From positions 1 through 64,000 of the forward strand of contig JAFEMH010002492.1 of the NCBI GenBank assembly GCA_022495995.1: a stretch of 64,000 nucleotides of DNA. Reading direction: 5' to 3'. This DNA is from Adenophora triphylla var. japonica. Its lineage: Eukaryota > Streptophyta > Magnoliopsida > Asterales > Campanulaceae. The notes under the pieces are model-generated. The model was not told the DNA's origin, did not search any database, and saw nothing but the letters and a program-made list of their open reading frames with translations. Shown one piece after another: positions 45,424-57,602 of this stretch. Position numbers and translations under genes: made by a program. The stretch's first letter is position 1. Every line of letters starts with the position of its first letter.

Positions 45424-46079
45424 TGAACATACCAAAAGTGTCGAGTTAGGCCAAGTGGGTAAAGCCCAATCATATACAGCCTTGACTCCCACATTTTCAA
45501 TGATCCTGGCCCAATCAAAGCAAGGCCCAAGGCCCATCTCAAATATCAGTCGACTAAGTCCATGGACCGACCTAACAGGTCCCGACCTAACTTAGTCCGA
45601 CCTCAGATTCCGTATTACAATTCGGGTACGAACCATGCTCTACCCGACAGTCAGGTCGACCATCCCTCGAATGGCAACCTCGACCTAAATAACAAGTGAC
45701 GACCTGACACTTACTGGCGTATTTGGTTGAACAATTCTCATAACCACATCCCTACAAATCAGGGACCGTTATAGGCACGTTCCCATGACCAAGTAACTGC
45801 CGCTACAATCTCGGAGCACTTGTCGCCTCCCCAAAAATACATCACTCTTGTCTATAAATACTTCATCACTACCAAACGGTGAAAGGTAACTGCCATTTTG
45901 CTATTGGAATTCAGTCATTCAATACATTTTGAGCTTTATACAACTGTGTTCTTACTCACGCCCGAGGGTCTTCGCCGAGACACATCCGGCTAGTCGTGGG
46001 TTCGATTTCGTGTCAAGGAGCCAGGTGATTCGTCCCGCCACGTGGAGGAAGATTGATAAGCACAATTCCCGCAGATCGC
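45424..46079 (+). repeat. Tat-type 5' LTR (~656 bp)
   Basis: TGAACATACCAAAAGTG start. TATA box TATAAATA at 45,853-45,860. Its last ~20 bp differ from the 3' LTR, so the right end is approximate. Confidence 0.88.
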
Positions 46080-46101
46080 TTGGTTCCATTGCCGGGAATC
46101 G
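46080..46101 (+). other. Probable primer-binding site of Tat element
   Basis: TTGGTTCCATTGCCGGGAA follows the LTR. It has the TGG start and resembles TGGCGCCGTTGCCGGGGA-type sites at several positions. Confidence 0.5.
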
Positions 46102-46142
46102 TGCTTAAAGCTTGACCTCGAAACTCTTCTCAACCTACAACC

Positions 46143-47676
46143 ATGGTAACCCCAGACGGGCATGTGGAAGATGCTTCTGAAGAATTCATTGAAGTGAACA
46201 ACAACATCAACACAAACGCTGGAAATCTCAACGTCAATGCTGAACACATGGATTTACATCCTCCCCCACCCAATCGTCCTCATGGTAGAGCCACGCGCTT
46301 TACCAGTGTTGTTGATGGCAGAGGATTGCCTGACACAAGGAGAGGGAAAAGGCATATGGAAGGACAAGGAGTCCCACCTCCTCCTAAGCGTCCAACTGGA
46401 CAGGTGAACATGGGGAACAGGGCAGGTCCCTCAATTAATCCCATGAGCAAGAAGGAAATGATGTTAGAACGAGCTCAAATCTTGGCTGACTTGATAGCCA
46501 TGGAGGAGGCAGAGCAGGCCGACATACGGTCAGAAAGAGTGGCTCCCACTCGTGTCTCGATAAGCATCGTGCCAGAGTGCTAGGCCAAATGAGGGTGTAG
46601 GATGTAATGGCGAGGACAGATAGTTCGCCGAGCTCCCACTATTGTTCATGTGCCAAGTAACGACCTAAGGGCTAGCCTCACTGTAAACAGGAGCAGTGAG
46701 GCTCAATCCGATTTGAGGACGCAATTAACCGCCAATGTAAATAGACGCATTTCTCCAAAGACGGACACAGAGATCGGGTCTCATAGAGACAGAACGGGCG
46801 CAGTCGCCTATAAGAGAGGAGAGGCGCAGTCGCCACTGGGATAATAGGCGCAGTCGCCATCCTGCGCCGATAGGCGCAGTCGCCACAAAGAAATGACAGC
46901 ATAAATCTCCACCCGATCGTAGAGAGCTCATTCTCACGCAGACAGGAGGAGTAGGCAGTAACTCCCCCTTAAGTGAAGGTCGAAGTCAAATGTTGTTCCC
47001 TCCAGAGATGAAAGACCCGACGCCCGGAATGGTTGTTGATGAAAAAGAAATTTGAACAATGGGAGGAGGAGAAGAAAAAGGAGACTCGGAAAGGTTGAAC
47101 GAGTTGATTTTGCTCTTCGACCTCTATCCAAGGAGATGAGAGACAACCGACCTCCTCCAAGTTTCGCACTTCCCTATTGGAAAAGTACTGGAGCCACCAA
47201 TGCAAGAAGTCACATAGCACACCTGGAAGCCACGATGTGCTTTGTTGCCAATGAAGACGACAATATGTGCAAAGCCTTAATAAGTACCCTCACAGGAGCA
47301 GCCTTTACGTGGTTTAATGGGTTGGCAGCTGGCAGCATTACCACCTGGACCTGTTTAAGAACGAAATTCTCGCTTCTCGACTGCCGGAGCTCGGAAGGTG
47401 ACTGTCACTGATCTGAACAACTTGGTGCAGGCCAAAAATGAAAGCTCCATGAGCTACTTCACCAAGTTTAAAGAAATGGTGGACAAGATTGAAGAGGATC
47501 TCACCGACAGAGAGGTGATCAACTGCTTCCGGAGTGGTATTTCCTCGGAAGACATAGATTATGAGCTCACAGTTCGTACACTCACAACTCGACAGGAGTT
47601 GTTCGAAAAGGTGTATAACGTTGCTCTGGCCGAGGAAAGGAAAGAGAAGAAGAATGGTAAGAGCCCAAAGATTTAG
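46143..47676 (+). pseudogene. Tat gag, frameshifted
   Basis: Start MVTPDGHVEDASEEFIEVNN, Pro/Arg-rich middle, then the capsid core in 47,160-47,676: TMCFVANEDDNMCKALISTL, TGAAFTWFNGLAAGSITTW, MSYFTKFKEMVDKI and LFEKVYNVALAEER. Three frames. The part 46,600-47,050 is out of frame and contains GGCGCAGTCGCC repeats. Confidence 0.85.
46796..46882. repeat. GGCGCAGTCGCC boxes, four copies
   Basis: Four exact copies of the 12-mer GGCGCAGTCGCC with spacers of 10-20 bp, plus CCTGCGCCG. It resembles GCGCGGTCGCCC in the LTRs at 33,671 and 62,744. Confidence 0.88.
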
Positions 47677-48239
47677 GTCGCCGATGATAAGAAAGAACCC
47701 AACAAGAATGGAGGAAACAATAAAAATGGGAAGAACAGGACTAGGGCAACAAAGAAGGTGCCCGAGGCTTTCACTCCCCTTACGGTGAGTCGAACAGAAA
47801 TTATGAATGCCGTCGAGCCGCTCCTCCCCGTCCCCATGAACCTGTGCAACAAGTTCAGAGAGACAAATGTTAAGTATCATGTGATTACCACAAGGACACG
47901 GGTCATCTAACGTAAGATTGTTTGGGTTTGAAGTGTATTATCCAAAGAATGATCAACCCGGGAGGCTCGACGCTTATGTGAAAAGGCCTCAAGCCGGTGG
48001 GGGCGAGCAGCCACAGTGGACAAAGAAGGTCCGAGGCAACCTAGATTGAACCCTGGGGTCATTATCAACAAGCAAGCAACACACCATCAAACACAAGATC
48101 TTTCACCAACAAAGCCCCACATGTACCTCCAAGGAGAGATGTAAGAGATGAAGTGACTCGCCTACCCTCATAAATTGGCAACTAATATGGCGGCTAGGGA
48201 GCAAGTTCTCGTCATCCTGTGTCTCATAGACGGATGTAC

Positions 48240-48573
48240 GACTTGAGCAGTACTCTTAGTCGACACGGGGCTCGCAAGGATATCTTGTTCTACAAGACTT
48301 TCAAAGAGACGGGTCTTAATGACGAGCAAACTTGAAAGATATGATGGTAGGTTGGAGGGCTTCACCAACCATCGAGTTGATGCTAAAGGCCAGATAGAGC
48401 TCGACGTCGACCTAGGCCATCACCCCCAAAGGATTGTGTCAAAGGTACAATTTATCGTGATTGATGTAAATAGTGACTACGCTGCCATACTTGGTATTCC
48501 TGGACAGGTCGCTCTTGGAATGGTGGCATCGATCCCTCATCAACGAGTCAAGTTCCCCACACTGCCGGAGTAG
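48240..48573 (+). pseudogene. Tat aspartic protease
   Basis: VDTG followed after a shift by KDILFYKTFKETGLNDE, then LEGFTNHRVDAKGQIELDV and KVQFIVIDVNSDYAAILGIP, matching the LGRP block as LGIPG. Confidence 0.8.
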
Positions 48574-48602
48574 GCTGCGTACAAGGCACAACTCGAGCCT
48601 AC

Positions 48603-49163
48603 TTGGACCATGTTCTTCGGGAAAGAAAGAAGAGAGAGCTTGAGATCGAGACGGCAGATGGTTATTTAAAGCTGTCTCAATCAGTCACCAAAACTACTCG
48701 GCTGTCTACAATCGCCAATGTGGAAGAGTCGACCTATCGCTCAAATGACGAGGTCATGCTTGAGTCGACACGTCACTCTAACACCACAGAGGTCGATCCA
48801 GATGTATTTATGGTCGACCAAGTCCTCATAGGCAACCTATGCCTCCAGCTCGACAATAACTCGGGGGCCACCACCACCACCAGCGAGGTTGCAGACAAGT
48901 TGGATGACATGATAGCTGAGGAAGCTCCACATTTGGGAGCTGAGGAAAGGCAAAGGGTCAGAGAGATAATAATTGAGACTCTACAATTCAGGGATGGACC
49001 AGAGCTAGAAGCTGTGGACGAACTAGAGTCGCAATTACCAACCTTTCCTACCCCGACCAAAAATTCAGATTGGAAAGCAAACTATCACTTGAGGAGCGAG
49101 CGTAAATCATCGAGCTACTCAAGGAGAGTAATGATGTCTTCGCATGGAGGGCAGAGGACATGA
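48603..49163 (+). pseudogene. Tat PR-RT linker region
   Basis: Open 186-codon segment, acidic, without recognised motif. Tat elements have a variable spacer here. Confidence 0.6.
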
Positions 49164-49835
49164 GGGGAATCAAGGAAGAGGTCGCCGTTCACAGACTTGA
49201 AGTTAACCCGACCATAAAGCCTAGACCCCAAAAGTTGAGAAGTTTTGCTCATGACAAGGAAGAGGCTATTAAAACTGAGGTGCAAAAACTTTTAAGTGCA
49301 GGGATAATCAAGGAGGCCACTCATACAACGTGGTTGGCCAACGTGGTCATGGTGAAGAAATCAAATGGCAAATGGAGGATGTGCGTCGACTTCACCACTC
49401 TAAACCTTGCTTGCCCAAAGGATAGCTATCCTCTTCCTAGAATTGACAAGCTTGTTGATTCCATTCTTGGCCACTCTACTCTCGCTTCCTGGATGCTTAC
49501 TCGGGTACCACCGCATAAAGATGCACGAGGATGACATTGTGAAAACGGCATTTCAAGCAGCTGGAGGCATCTACTGCTATAACATGATGCCCTTTGGATT
49601 GAAGAATGCAGGGGCGACTTATCAAAGAATGGTGAACAAAGTCTTTGCTTCTCAAATTGGCCGAAACATGGAGGCTTACGTCGACGATATGGTCATCAAA
49701 ACAAAGACTGGACGTCACGTGGTCGACCTAAAGGAAACGTTCGCCAATTTAAGAGCAAACGACATAAAGCTCAACCCTAGCAAGTGTGTCTTTGGAGTTG
49801 CACTGAAAGTTCCTTGGATTCATGGTGTCCCGTAG
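49160..49835 (+). pseudogene. Tat reverse transcriptase
   Basis: RPQKLRSFAHDKEEAIKTEV, WRMCVDFTTLNLACPKDSYP, then (frame changed near 49,500) YHRIKMHEDDIVKTAFQ, MMPFGLKNAGATYQRMV and AYVDDMVIKT, the intact YVDD catalytic box at about 49,676-49,690. Confidence 0.9.
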
Positions 49836-49959
49836 AGGTATAGAGGCTAACCCGAAAAGATCAAGGCTCTAGTCGAGATGAAGGAGCCTACAAGTATAAA
49901 AGAGATGCAACACTCAATGGCAGTGGTGGCACCCTAGGTCGCTTTATATCCAAGTCGGC

Positions 49960-50994
49960 CGAAAGGTCTCTCCCCTTCTTCAAATCATTAAGTGGGGACG
50001 AAAACTTTGAGTGGACGGCCGAATGTCATTCGTCGTTCCAACAACTCAAAGAATACCTTGCTACTCCTCCACTCCCGAGCAGCCCGACCACCGGTGAGAC
50101 CTTGTTCGTGTATTTGTCTCATGGGAGACAAGTCGGTTGGGTATAGCCTTGATCGCAGAAGAGGAAGGGCTTCAAAACCGCATACTACATCAAGCAAGGC
50201 CTTATCAGATGTGGAAAGCAGATATTATAATGCTGAGAAGGTCGCTTATGCTCTAGTCGTGGCTTCAAGGAAACTGCGAGCTTATTTCTTGGCTCACCCA
50301 ATTGTGGTTCTTACTAATGCGCCTTTGAGAAAGATATTGCACAAGCCGAGAGTTCAGCCGACCGCTCAATTGGTCAATTGCCCTTACCGAATTTGACATT
50401 GAGTATCGACCTCGAAAGGCACCGAAGGCTCAAGCTCTAGCCGACTTCTTGGTCGAGCTTACGTTCACCAAGGAAGACGACGAGCAAACGAGCTCCAAAG
50501 GAAAAGGTTAAGGGAAAGAACACGAGTGCCAACCCGCCATTGCTCTACCCGACGATTGTTGGAAGGTTTATTCGCATGGATCACGACCAAAAATGTTAGT
50601 GGAGCCGGGATTGTCTTGATCGAGCGTAGTCCTGGAACCGTGTATGAGGAATCACCGAGGTTCAAGTTCGATGCTTCCAACAACCAAGCCGAATACGAAG
50701 CCTCGATAGCAGCCTATAGAGTACGCCAAGTGTTTTGGAGCGACTAAGATCATGGCTTATTGTGATTCACAACCGATAGTCAACTGTGTCAAAGGCGAGT
50801 ACGAAGTGCTTAGTTCCACTCTAATCAAATACTCGCGACTCGGTAAAGGAGTTGATAAAAGACTTGGAATTCTCGGGAGATTCGTGAGGATTGGACGGGA
50901 AGACAACGAGCTAGCCGACCTCCTCTCGAAATTAGCTACTTCGTATGAGCCACATGATGAGCCCATCTCCTTCCTCGAAAATCCAAATTTATGA
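49960..50994 (+). pseudogene. Tat RNase H plus second (archaeal-type) RNase H
   Basis: First domain degraded: FKSLSGDENFEWTAECHSSF and LATPPLPSSPTTGETL, then YYNAEKVAYALVVASRKLRAY. Second domain in pieces: ERSPGTVYEESPRF, FDASNNQAEYEASIAAYR, then MAYCDSQPIVNCVKGEYEV and EDNELADLLSKLATSY. A second RNase H is a hallmark of the Tat lineage. Confidence 0.8.
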
Positions 50995-51189
50995 AAGGGT
51001 AAAAATTCAATGCATAGATGATCCCTCGAGAAATTGGACTCATGAGAAGTGTTGTCGATCGAGGAAATGAAGGCGTACCTAGAAAGCGGCGAGCCGCCCG
51101 ATGACGAGAATAAAGCTCGAGCTATCAAAAGAAAGCTCCAAGATACGTCATTCAAGGAGGCGACCTATTCGTAAGATCATACACTCGAC

Positions 51190-52275
51190 CACCGCTAAAG
51201 TGTATCCACCCTCAAGAGGTCGCCCTATTGATACATGAAGTACACAATGGGATTTGTGGCGGACACCGGGGCCGTGACCTGCACGACAAGTTAATTACCT
51301 TGGGATACTATCGGCCACATATGAGAGCCGACACTCACAACTTTGTTCAAGCAATGTGATCAATGCCAAAGGTTTGCCAACTTACCTCATATGCCGACAA
51401 CCGAGCAGACTCCAAGAATTGCAGCCTTGGCCATTTGATATGTGGGGTGTCGATTTGATTGGACCCTTCCCTCCCGCCCGAGGAAATTGCAAGTATGTGA
51501 TCGTCGCTATCGATTATTTCACAAAGTGGGTTGAAGCCAAGCCATTAGCTCGAATCACGTAAGAGAATGCCATCAACTTCATTCATGACTTCATTTGGTG
51601 TCGGTTTGGTTTTCCTCGAGCCATAGTGTTCGACAACGGATCATAGCTTCCGTAGCCTTCGAGCGTAGATGAATCGGGTAGGAATCAAGCATTGGCAATC
51701 TTCTCGTTGCCTATCCTCAAGGAAATGGGCAAGCCGAGGCAAAGAAATAAACTTGTTCTATCTTCGCTCAAGACAGGTATCGTAGGTCGACGTAACAATT
51801 GGTTGGACGAACTCCCTTGCTCTTCGGGGCGCTCGTACAACCACTTGGGGCCTACGTGGGAAACCCTTTTGCTCTCACATATGGATCGAGGCCACGGCAC
51901 CCGCCGAGCTCGCATTTCCTACCGCTAGAGTGACTTTCTTCAATCGGGAGCGTAATAACATCAACAGATTGATCGACTTGGATCCGATTGACGAGAAGCG
52001 AGATACACTACCTTCGAATGGTCAACTACAAGCAACAACTAAAAGTTACCACGACAAGAGGGTTAAGGCAAGGTCGTTCCAAGTGGGTGACTATGTACTA
52101 AGGAAGATCGAGGCAACGGGAAGGAGAACCCAACAATAAGTTATCTCCTAACCGGGAAGGTCCCTATGTGGTTACTCGAGTCGTCAAGGAAGGAACCTAC
52201 ATGATAGCTCATCCCGAGGAGACGAGTTGAAACATCCTTGGCATGCTACTCACTTGATCAAGTACTACTTCTAGT
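51190..52275 (+). pseudogene. Tat integrase
   Basis: [19 protein letters not shown] (zinc-domain His residues), [19 protein letters not shown] and [20 protein letters not shown] (first catalytic Asp). The rest is frameshifted (FPTARVTFFNREREQ; NGQLQATTKSYHDKRVKARS; FQVGDYVLRKIEA). Confidence 0.85.
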
Positions 52276-52424
52276 TCGGTTTCCTAAATTGGAGCTCAAA
52301 AAGTTAGTTCGCCGCAACACTTGAAGTTTGTTCTAGTTCTAGTTTCAAATTGATGTAAGCTTGTTCCCTACTTCAATAAAAAGCGCAGCTTTATTCGACC
52401 AAATGTAGTGTTACACCAACCCCA

Positions 52425-52960
52425 ACAGCTCGACTCTTAGTCGCCTTCGTTTTAACAAGCTCGATTCTCAATCGCCTTTATTCATTTAACAAGTCCGACT
52501 CTTAGTCGATTTCGTCCTAGCAAACTCGACTCTTAGTCGGCTTGTTCTAATTAGCTCGATTCTTAATCGCCTTTGTCTATTTAACAAGTCCGACTCTTAG
52601 TCGACTTCGTTCCTACAAGCTCGACTCTTAGTCGCCTTCGTTCTAACAAGCTCGATTCTCAATCGCCTTTATTCATTTAACAAGTCCGACTCTTAGTCGA
52701 CTTCGTCCTAGCAAACTCGACTCTTAGTCGGGCTTTGTTCTAATTAGCTCGATTCTTAATCGCCTTGTCTATTTAACGAGTCCGACTCTTAGTCGACTTC
52801 ATTCTTACAAGCTCGACTCTTAGTCGCCTTCGTTCTAACAAGCTCGATTCTTAATCGCCTTTATCTATTTAACAAGTCCGATTACTAATCGACTTCAATC
52901 TAATTAGCTCGACCCCGGTTCAGCCTTCAATATTGTGAACAGTTCGACTCATAGTCAATC
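52425..52960. repeat. Dyad minisatellite CGA(C/T)T-NNN-A(G/A)TCG
   Basis: Fifteen perfect 13-bp dyads every ~31 bp: nine CGACT...AGTCG and six CGATT...AATCG, with a higher-order period of ~187 bp (starts near 52,428, 52,615 and 52,805). It lies between the sense pol and the antisense ORF region. Confidence 0.9.
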
Positions 52961-53271
52961 TCGTTCGAAAAAGTCAACAAAGTTTGAGATCGACTAAATC
53001 AAGAAAGATCAAGTCGCTTCTAAGCTCAAATTGACTCATTTATCCTATCTATATCTAGCTCGATACTTACTTCAAAAAAGCATGCTACATGCAATAAAGA
53101 GAGGTCGACTACGATTAAATACGAACAAGTCTCCCAAAAACGGGCTAAGACTTGGGAAAATAAATTTGCAAAAGTATCCTGCCTCCCAAAACCGGGCCTG
53201 CATTAAGATAATGTTAAAGCAAAAACAAAAATGTTGTTGGGGACTTGTTCATTACAATTCAACTAAACAAT

Positions 53272-56200
53272 TCAGAGTCTTGGCCGACATCGCTTGGTCG
53301 TCGCCGCAGCTCGACCCTCCCCATCTTCTTGTTGCTGGGGGTCTAAGGGTTTGCCCGACTCTGAGTATACCCGTTCATCTTCTGTCTCCATAGCCTCAGC
53401 ATCATCTAGCTCCTGCAAGACAACATCAAAATTCCTATTGGCAACAGGGGGAGCTTCCCACTTCTCATAGCTATCCTCTTCATCCTCTTGAGCAATAAAA
53501 GCCAAGTCATTCTCAAGATAGGGAACAAGAGAATGACCTTGGCGAGCTGCCATGTCGTACTGGGACTCAGAAAACCAACGAGCTAATTGCTCAATGGTAA
53601 CTGTAGCTGTGGGATCCACCAGTGCTCGACGGGCCATGTGACTCTTGCCGACCTCAAGAAAGTCTTGTGCCTTGGCCACGATGGCATTGTAGTACTCATC
53701 CCCCTCCTTGAACTTATCAACAAAGCAAATTTCAAGAAGATCTTTAGCAAAGAGTGAGCGCACTCAAGATCTTATTCCCACTTCACCCGTGCTCGCCGAT
53801 GATCTTCGTTTAGCTCGATCAAAAAGGTGTCTTTCTCCTTCAAAAGCTTGTTAACCGTTGCCAACTCGCCTTGGTCTTCTCCAGCTTCTTTCTTCTCAAA
53901 GATCCTTCTCTCGCCTCCACCTCCTTGAGCTTGGATTCTCAGCCTTAAGGTCGGACAGGCCTTGGTCTTCACCGCCTCATCAAGCTTCGTACGAGTTGTC
54001 CAAGTCGTTGTACTTCTCCTTCCATTCCGCAAGCTCCCGAGCCTTTTTGGAATAATCACGAAGGGCTTGCCTCTCCCTCTCAATGGAGGCCCTCCAAGAG
54101 CTTTTAGCCTCGCTTCGATCATAGTAAGATTCTACACACATGGAAAGCGCATAAGGATTAGCTCGAAGATAGATCTAACGAACTAAAGAAACAAGCAACA
54201 ATGAAAAAAGGAAAACTAAAGGATTACCTCGCAGCCGTGCCATCCCGCATCGAGCCGAGAATTCCTCGTGGGTCATCCCCTTATCTCGCAAAGTGGGCCA
54301 GAGGTCGACGTCAATAGCCCTCCCGACCACCACCTCGACCTGTGCTCATCTCGGGGTAACGACGACTCAAACTGTTCACCCCATCAAGAGGAGGCACATC
54401 GCTCAATCTGCTGATCTTATCCTCTAAAGACTCTGGACGAGTAGGAGATGGAATCGGAGGAGGAAGTTGGCTGGATGAAACGGACCATCCCTTCTCGCCC
54501 TTGATCTTTTCTCGAACCAAAGGTTGGTCATCTCGCATCGACCTCCGTGTTGTCATCTTCAACAATCACAACGTTTAAGGGACTAGCCCTGGCCATCTCA
54601 GCCCCTGAGGTCGCAGCATCAACCTCCTGGATTGGGTCGGAGTTTAGACTTGCTCTAGCCGACCTGATGGACTCGTCACCCCCATCAGTAGCGTCCACAG
54701 ACTGGGTACCGCTCTGTCAAGGGTCATCTTCTTTCAATCCCCTCCATTGGCACCATCCCAATGTTATCCTTGGACAAAGCAGCCGGTCCTCAACGTGGCT
54801 TCCCTCTGTCTATGAGCTCGAGCATTAGCAGCTCCATGAGCTTTTCTAGCTTTCTTCTTATCAGAGACGCCCACGATGCGACCCATATTTGCTTCTTGGT
54901 CGGGTGTTAGAACTGCAACAAAATCAAAACAACAAAGTGTTAGATCGACATACGAAAGTTCTACATACGAGCACAAGTTCTATGTACGAGCAAACTATGT
55001 ACGACTCAATTATCTTATATGCGAGCTAACAAATGACGAGCTAAAAGAAGGACACAATACAAATGATCTATTATGTTGTCGATCGACAAGGTGCAATAGA
55101 CTAGTAAAGGGTTGCGTAACGAGGAGATCTTACCACCGGCGTGCTCCCCATTATCCTTGCAAAGTAGTTTTCTCGTCTTCTTGCAAAGTTGACACATATT
55201 TCCAAATCTCCCCGTGAGAATGAGTAACCCAATCCAGATATACTTGTCCTCTCGACACAGAATAAGGGGCTCTACCACTCCATCTCCGCACATCATCCCA
55301 CTGATGAAATTATACTTGGTGGTGAGCAGACTCTCCCAGCTGATGGGCCTTCTCTCAACTAATCGACATAAAGCCCTATACAAGTTAAGATGCCAGGTCG
55401 GCTCCCAATAGTCCCTCTCATCAATGGTTTCTGTTTCATCGTTGGGCAATGGGAATTCCCATCCTAATCTGCTCTCTACCACCACTACATGAGAGTTCCA
55501 TCCACTGTGCTTGCTGGGAAGGTTGGTAAAAAGTTTGGGAGACTTGGGTTTAGAAGGGGTGCTGATGCTCAGGTCATCCCCGCTATACTTAATACGTAAA
55601 AAATTCTTTGAACACTCTCATGCAAGGTTCATACCCCAGAATCTCGCACACCATAGCAAAGCACACAAGGACCCTACAAGTATTGGCTCCGAGTCAAGGG
55701 GAAGGGCATTGGCACATTCTAAAACTCATTTATAAAGGGATCAAGAGGCAACCCGAGGCCGCCTACGAATTGACCATAGAAGAAGGCTACCCTAGTGGCA
55801 TCCTTGGTGAATGACGACCTAAACAATTTCATAAACTCCTTCTGAGTGTAAATGGTCACCCTATAATCTTCCTTACTTACCTCACAGAATTCCCAAATCA
55901 TGCTATACCTAGAGGGCAGGTTTTTCTTTCCACGTAATGGCCCTTGGGGAACATAACCCCTCTCATTCTTTCGGCACGGCCGTATCATCAAACGCATCCA
56001 CGATTCCGGGGACCAGAGGAAGTAGATGCCGTAGCTCCGCCTTGAGTTGCCATATATGTACAAGAAGTTAAAGGGAGAAACAGGGGAGTCAGCCTATGAA
56101 TAATTTCAGCCGACCTACTTTAAGGGCGACCTAGACTCCCCTGGAAAGCCTATTCTATTCCTAAGGAAAGAGGGTTTGTGGACATCCCTAACATAGAACA

Positions 56201-56315
56201 AGGTAATATGGTCGAGCAGTTCATGGAATAGATGGAAAGTGACGATATTTGAACCATCGACTACCAGGTTTTCAACGTCCCCTACAATGGGCAAACCTAT
56301 CTCACTAAAATTCAA
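53272..56315 (-). pseudogene. Antisense ORF region (aORF) of the Tat element
   Basis: Minus-strand pieces 56,315-56,115, 56,063-55,719, 55,485-55,015, 54,565-54,311, 54,122-53,772 and 53,763-53,272 read in order. The upstream part contains KDATRVAFFYGQFVGGLGLP followed by LDPFINEF, recalling the hydrophobic LPLHPFF-type region of proteins encoded antisense in Tat elements. The last part (53,763-53,272, 163 aa) is open, with KEGDEYYNAIVAKAQDFLEV and an acidic Glu/Asp tail. Function of aORFs is not established. Confidence 0.6.
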
Positions 56316-56937
56316 CTCTCACTTGGTTAAAATGGAGGCACATTCATCCAAGGACAGCTCTCTCCACTCACCGTTCACATTCTTGTATACCCTACTATAA
56401 CAAAGGCAAGAACCATACCATTCCCCGGTTCGCTACTAAAGGTCCTAGCCATGGCGGAAATAAAAGACAGAAAGCAGAAATTAAAGCCCTAAAGAAAGAA
56501 TGGGAGAGAAATACCTTTGCAAAGGTCGGAATAGGAAGCTGTTGCCGAAGACGGAAGCCTAATTTAACTCAACTGCTTCTTCGCTATTTTCGCCGGAGAT
56601 TCTCAGAGCTTGAAAACGGTAAAAGTTCTAAACGGAGAAGGATTTTGCAATTTATATCTTCCAAAATTGGAAGGGAAAAAAGAAAATTCAAAAAATAAAT
56701 TCCATATTAATGGCGGAAACGGTTCCCAAGACGGATTATCAAACGTCTAATTGTAATCATTACAAAATACGGCGCTCCTTCATCTCCGACCGTTCGTTGC
56801 CAACGTCCAGGATTGTGCCACGTCATCCAAGGTCGACTATTCCTCAGAACGAGTATGGACCTACGAGTAAAACAATTCTCATCAAAGATCCTCTTAACTT
56901 CCAAGTCGACGAAGTCAACTCGTAAGTTGGGGGCCAC

Positions 56938-57597
56938 TGAACATACCAAAAGTGTCGAGTTAGGCCAAGTGGGTAAAGCCCAATCATATACAGCCTTGAC
57001 TCCCACATTCTCAATGATCCTGGCCCAATCAAAGCAAGGCCCAAGGCCCATCTCAAATATCAGTCGACTAAGTCCATGGACCGACCTAACAGGTCCCGAC
57101 CTAACTTAGTCCGACCTCAGATTCCGTATTACAATTCGGGTACGAACCATGCTCTACCCGACAGTCAGGTCGACCATCCCTCGAATGGCAACCTCGACCT
57201 AAATAACAAGTGACGACCTGACACTTGCTGGCGTATTTGGTTGAACAATTCTCATAACCACATCCCTACAAATCAGGGACCGTTATAGGCACGTTCCCAT
57301 GACCAAGTAACTGCCGCTACAATCTCGGAGCACTTGTCGCCTCCCCAAAAATACATCACTCTTGTCTATAAATACTTCATCACTATCAAACGGTGAAAGG
57401 TAACTGCCATTTTGCTATTGGAATTCAGTCATTCAATACATTTTGAGCTTTATACAACTGTGTTCTTACTCTCACGCCCGAGGGTCTTCGCCGGAGACAC
57501 ATCCGGCTAGTCGTGGGTTCTGATTTCAGGTCAAGGAGCCACGTGATTCGTCCTGCCACGTGGAGGAAGATTGATAAGCACAATTCCTGTAGCATCA
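56938..57597 (+). repeat. Tat-type 3' LTR (660 bp)
   Basis: Nearly identical to the 5' LTR, TATA box at 57,367-57,374, ends ...GTAGCATCA before TSD ACCAA. Confidence 0.9.
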
Positions 57598-57602
57598 ACC
57601 AA

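Larger units (their letters stand above)
45419..57602 (+). mobile_element. Tat-lineage Ty3/gypsy element (12.2 kb), TSD ACCAA, nested in the Reina-like element
   Basis: LTRs 45,424 to about 46,079 and 56,938-57,597, with ACCAA at 45,419-45,423 and 57,598-57,602. Interior: gag, protease, RT, RNase H, second RNase H, integrase, palindromic minisatellite, antisense ORF region, polypurine tract AAGTTGGGGGCCAC. The layout with an antisense ORF between pol and the 3' LTR is known from Tat elements. All ORFs are broken. Confidence 0.9.

Noticed and set aside
45330..45595. ORFs shared between 45.4 and 56.9 kb
   Set aside because: They are translations of the Tat LTR copies joined to host element sequence, not conserved genes.
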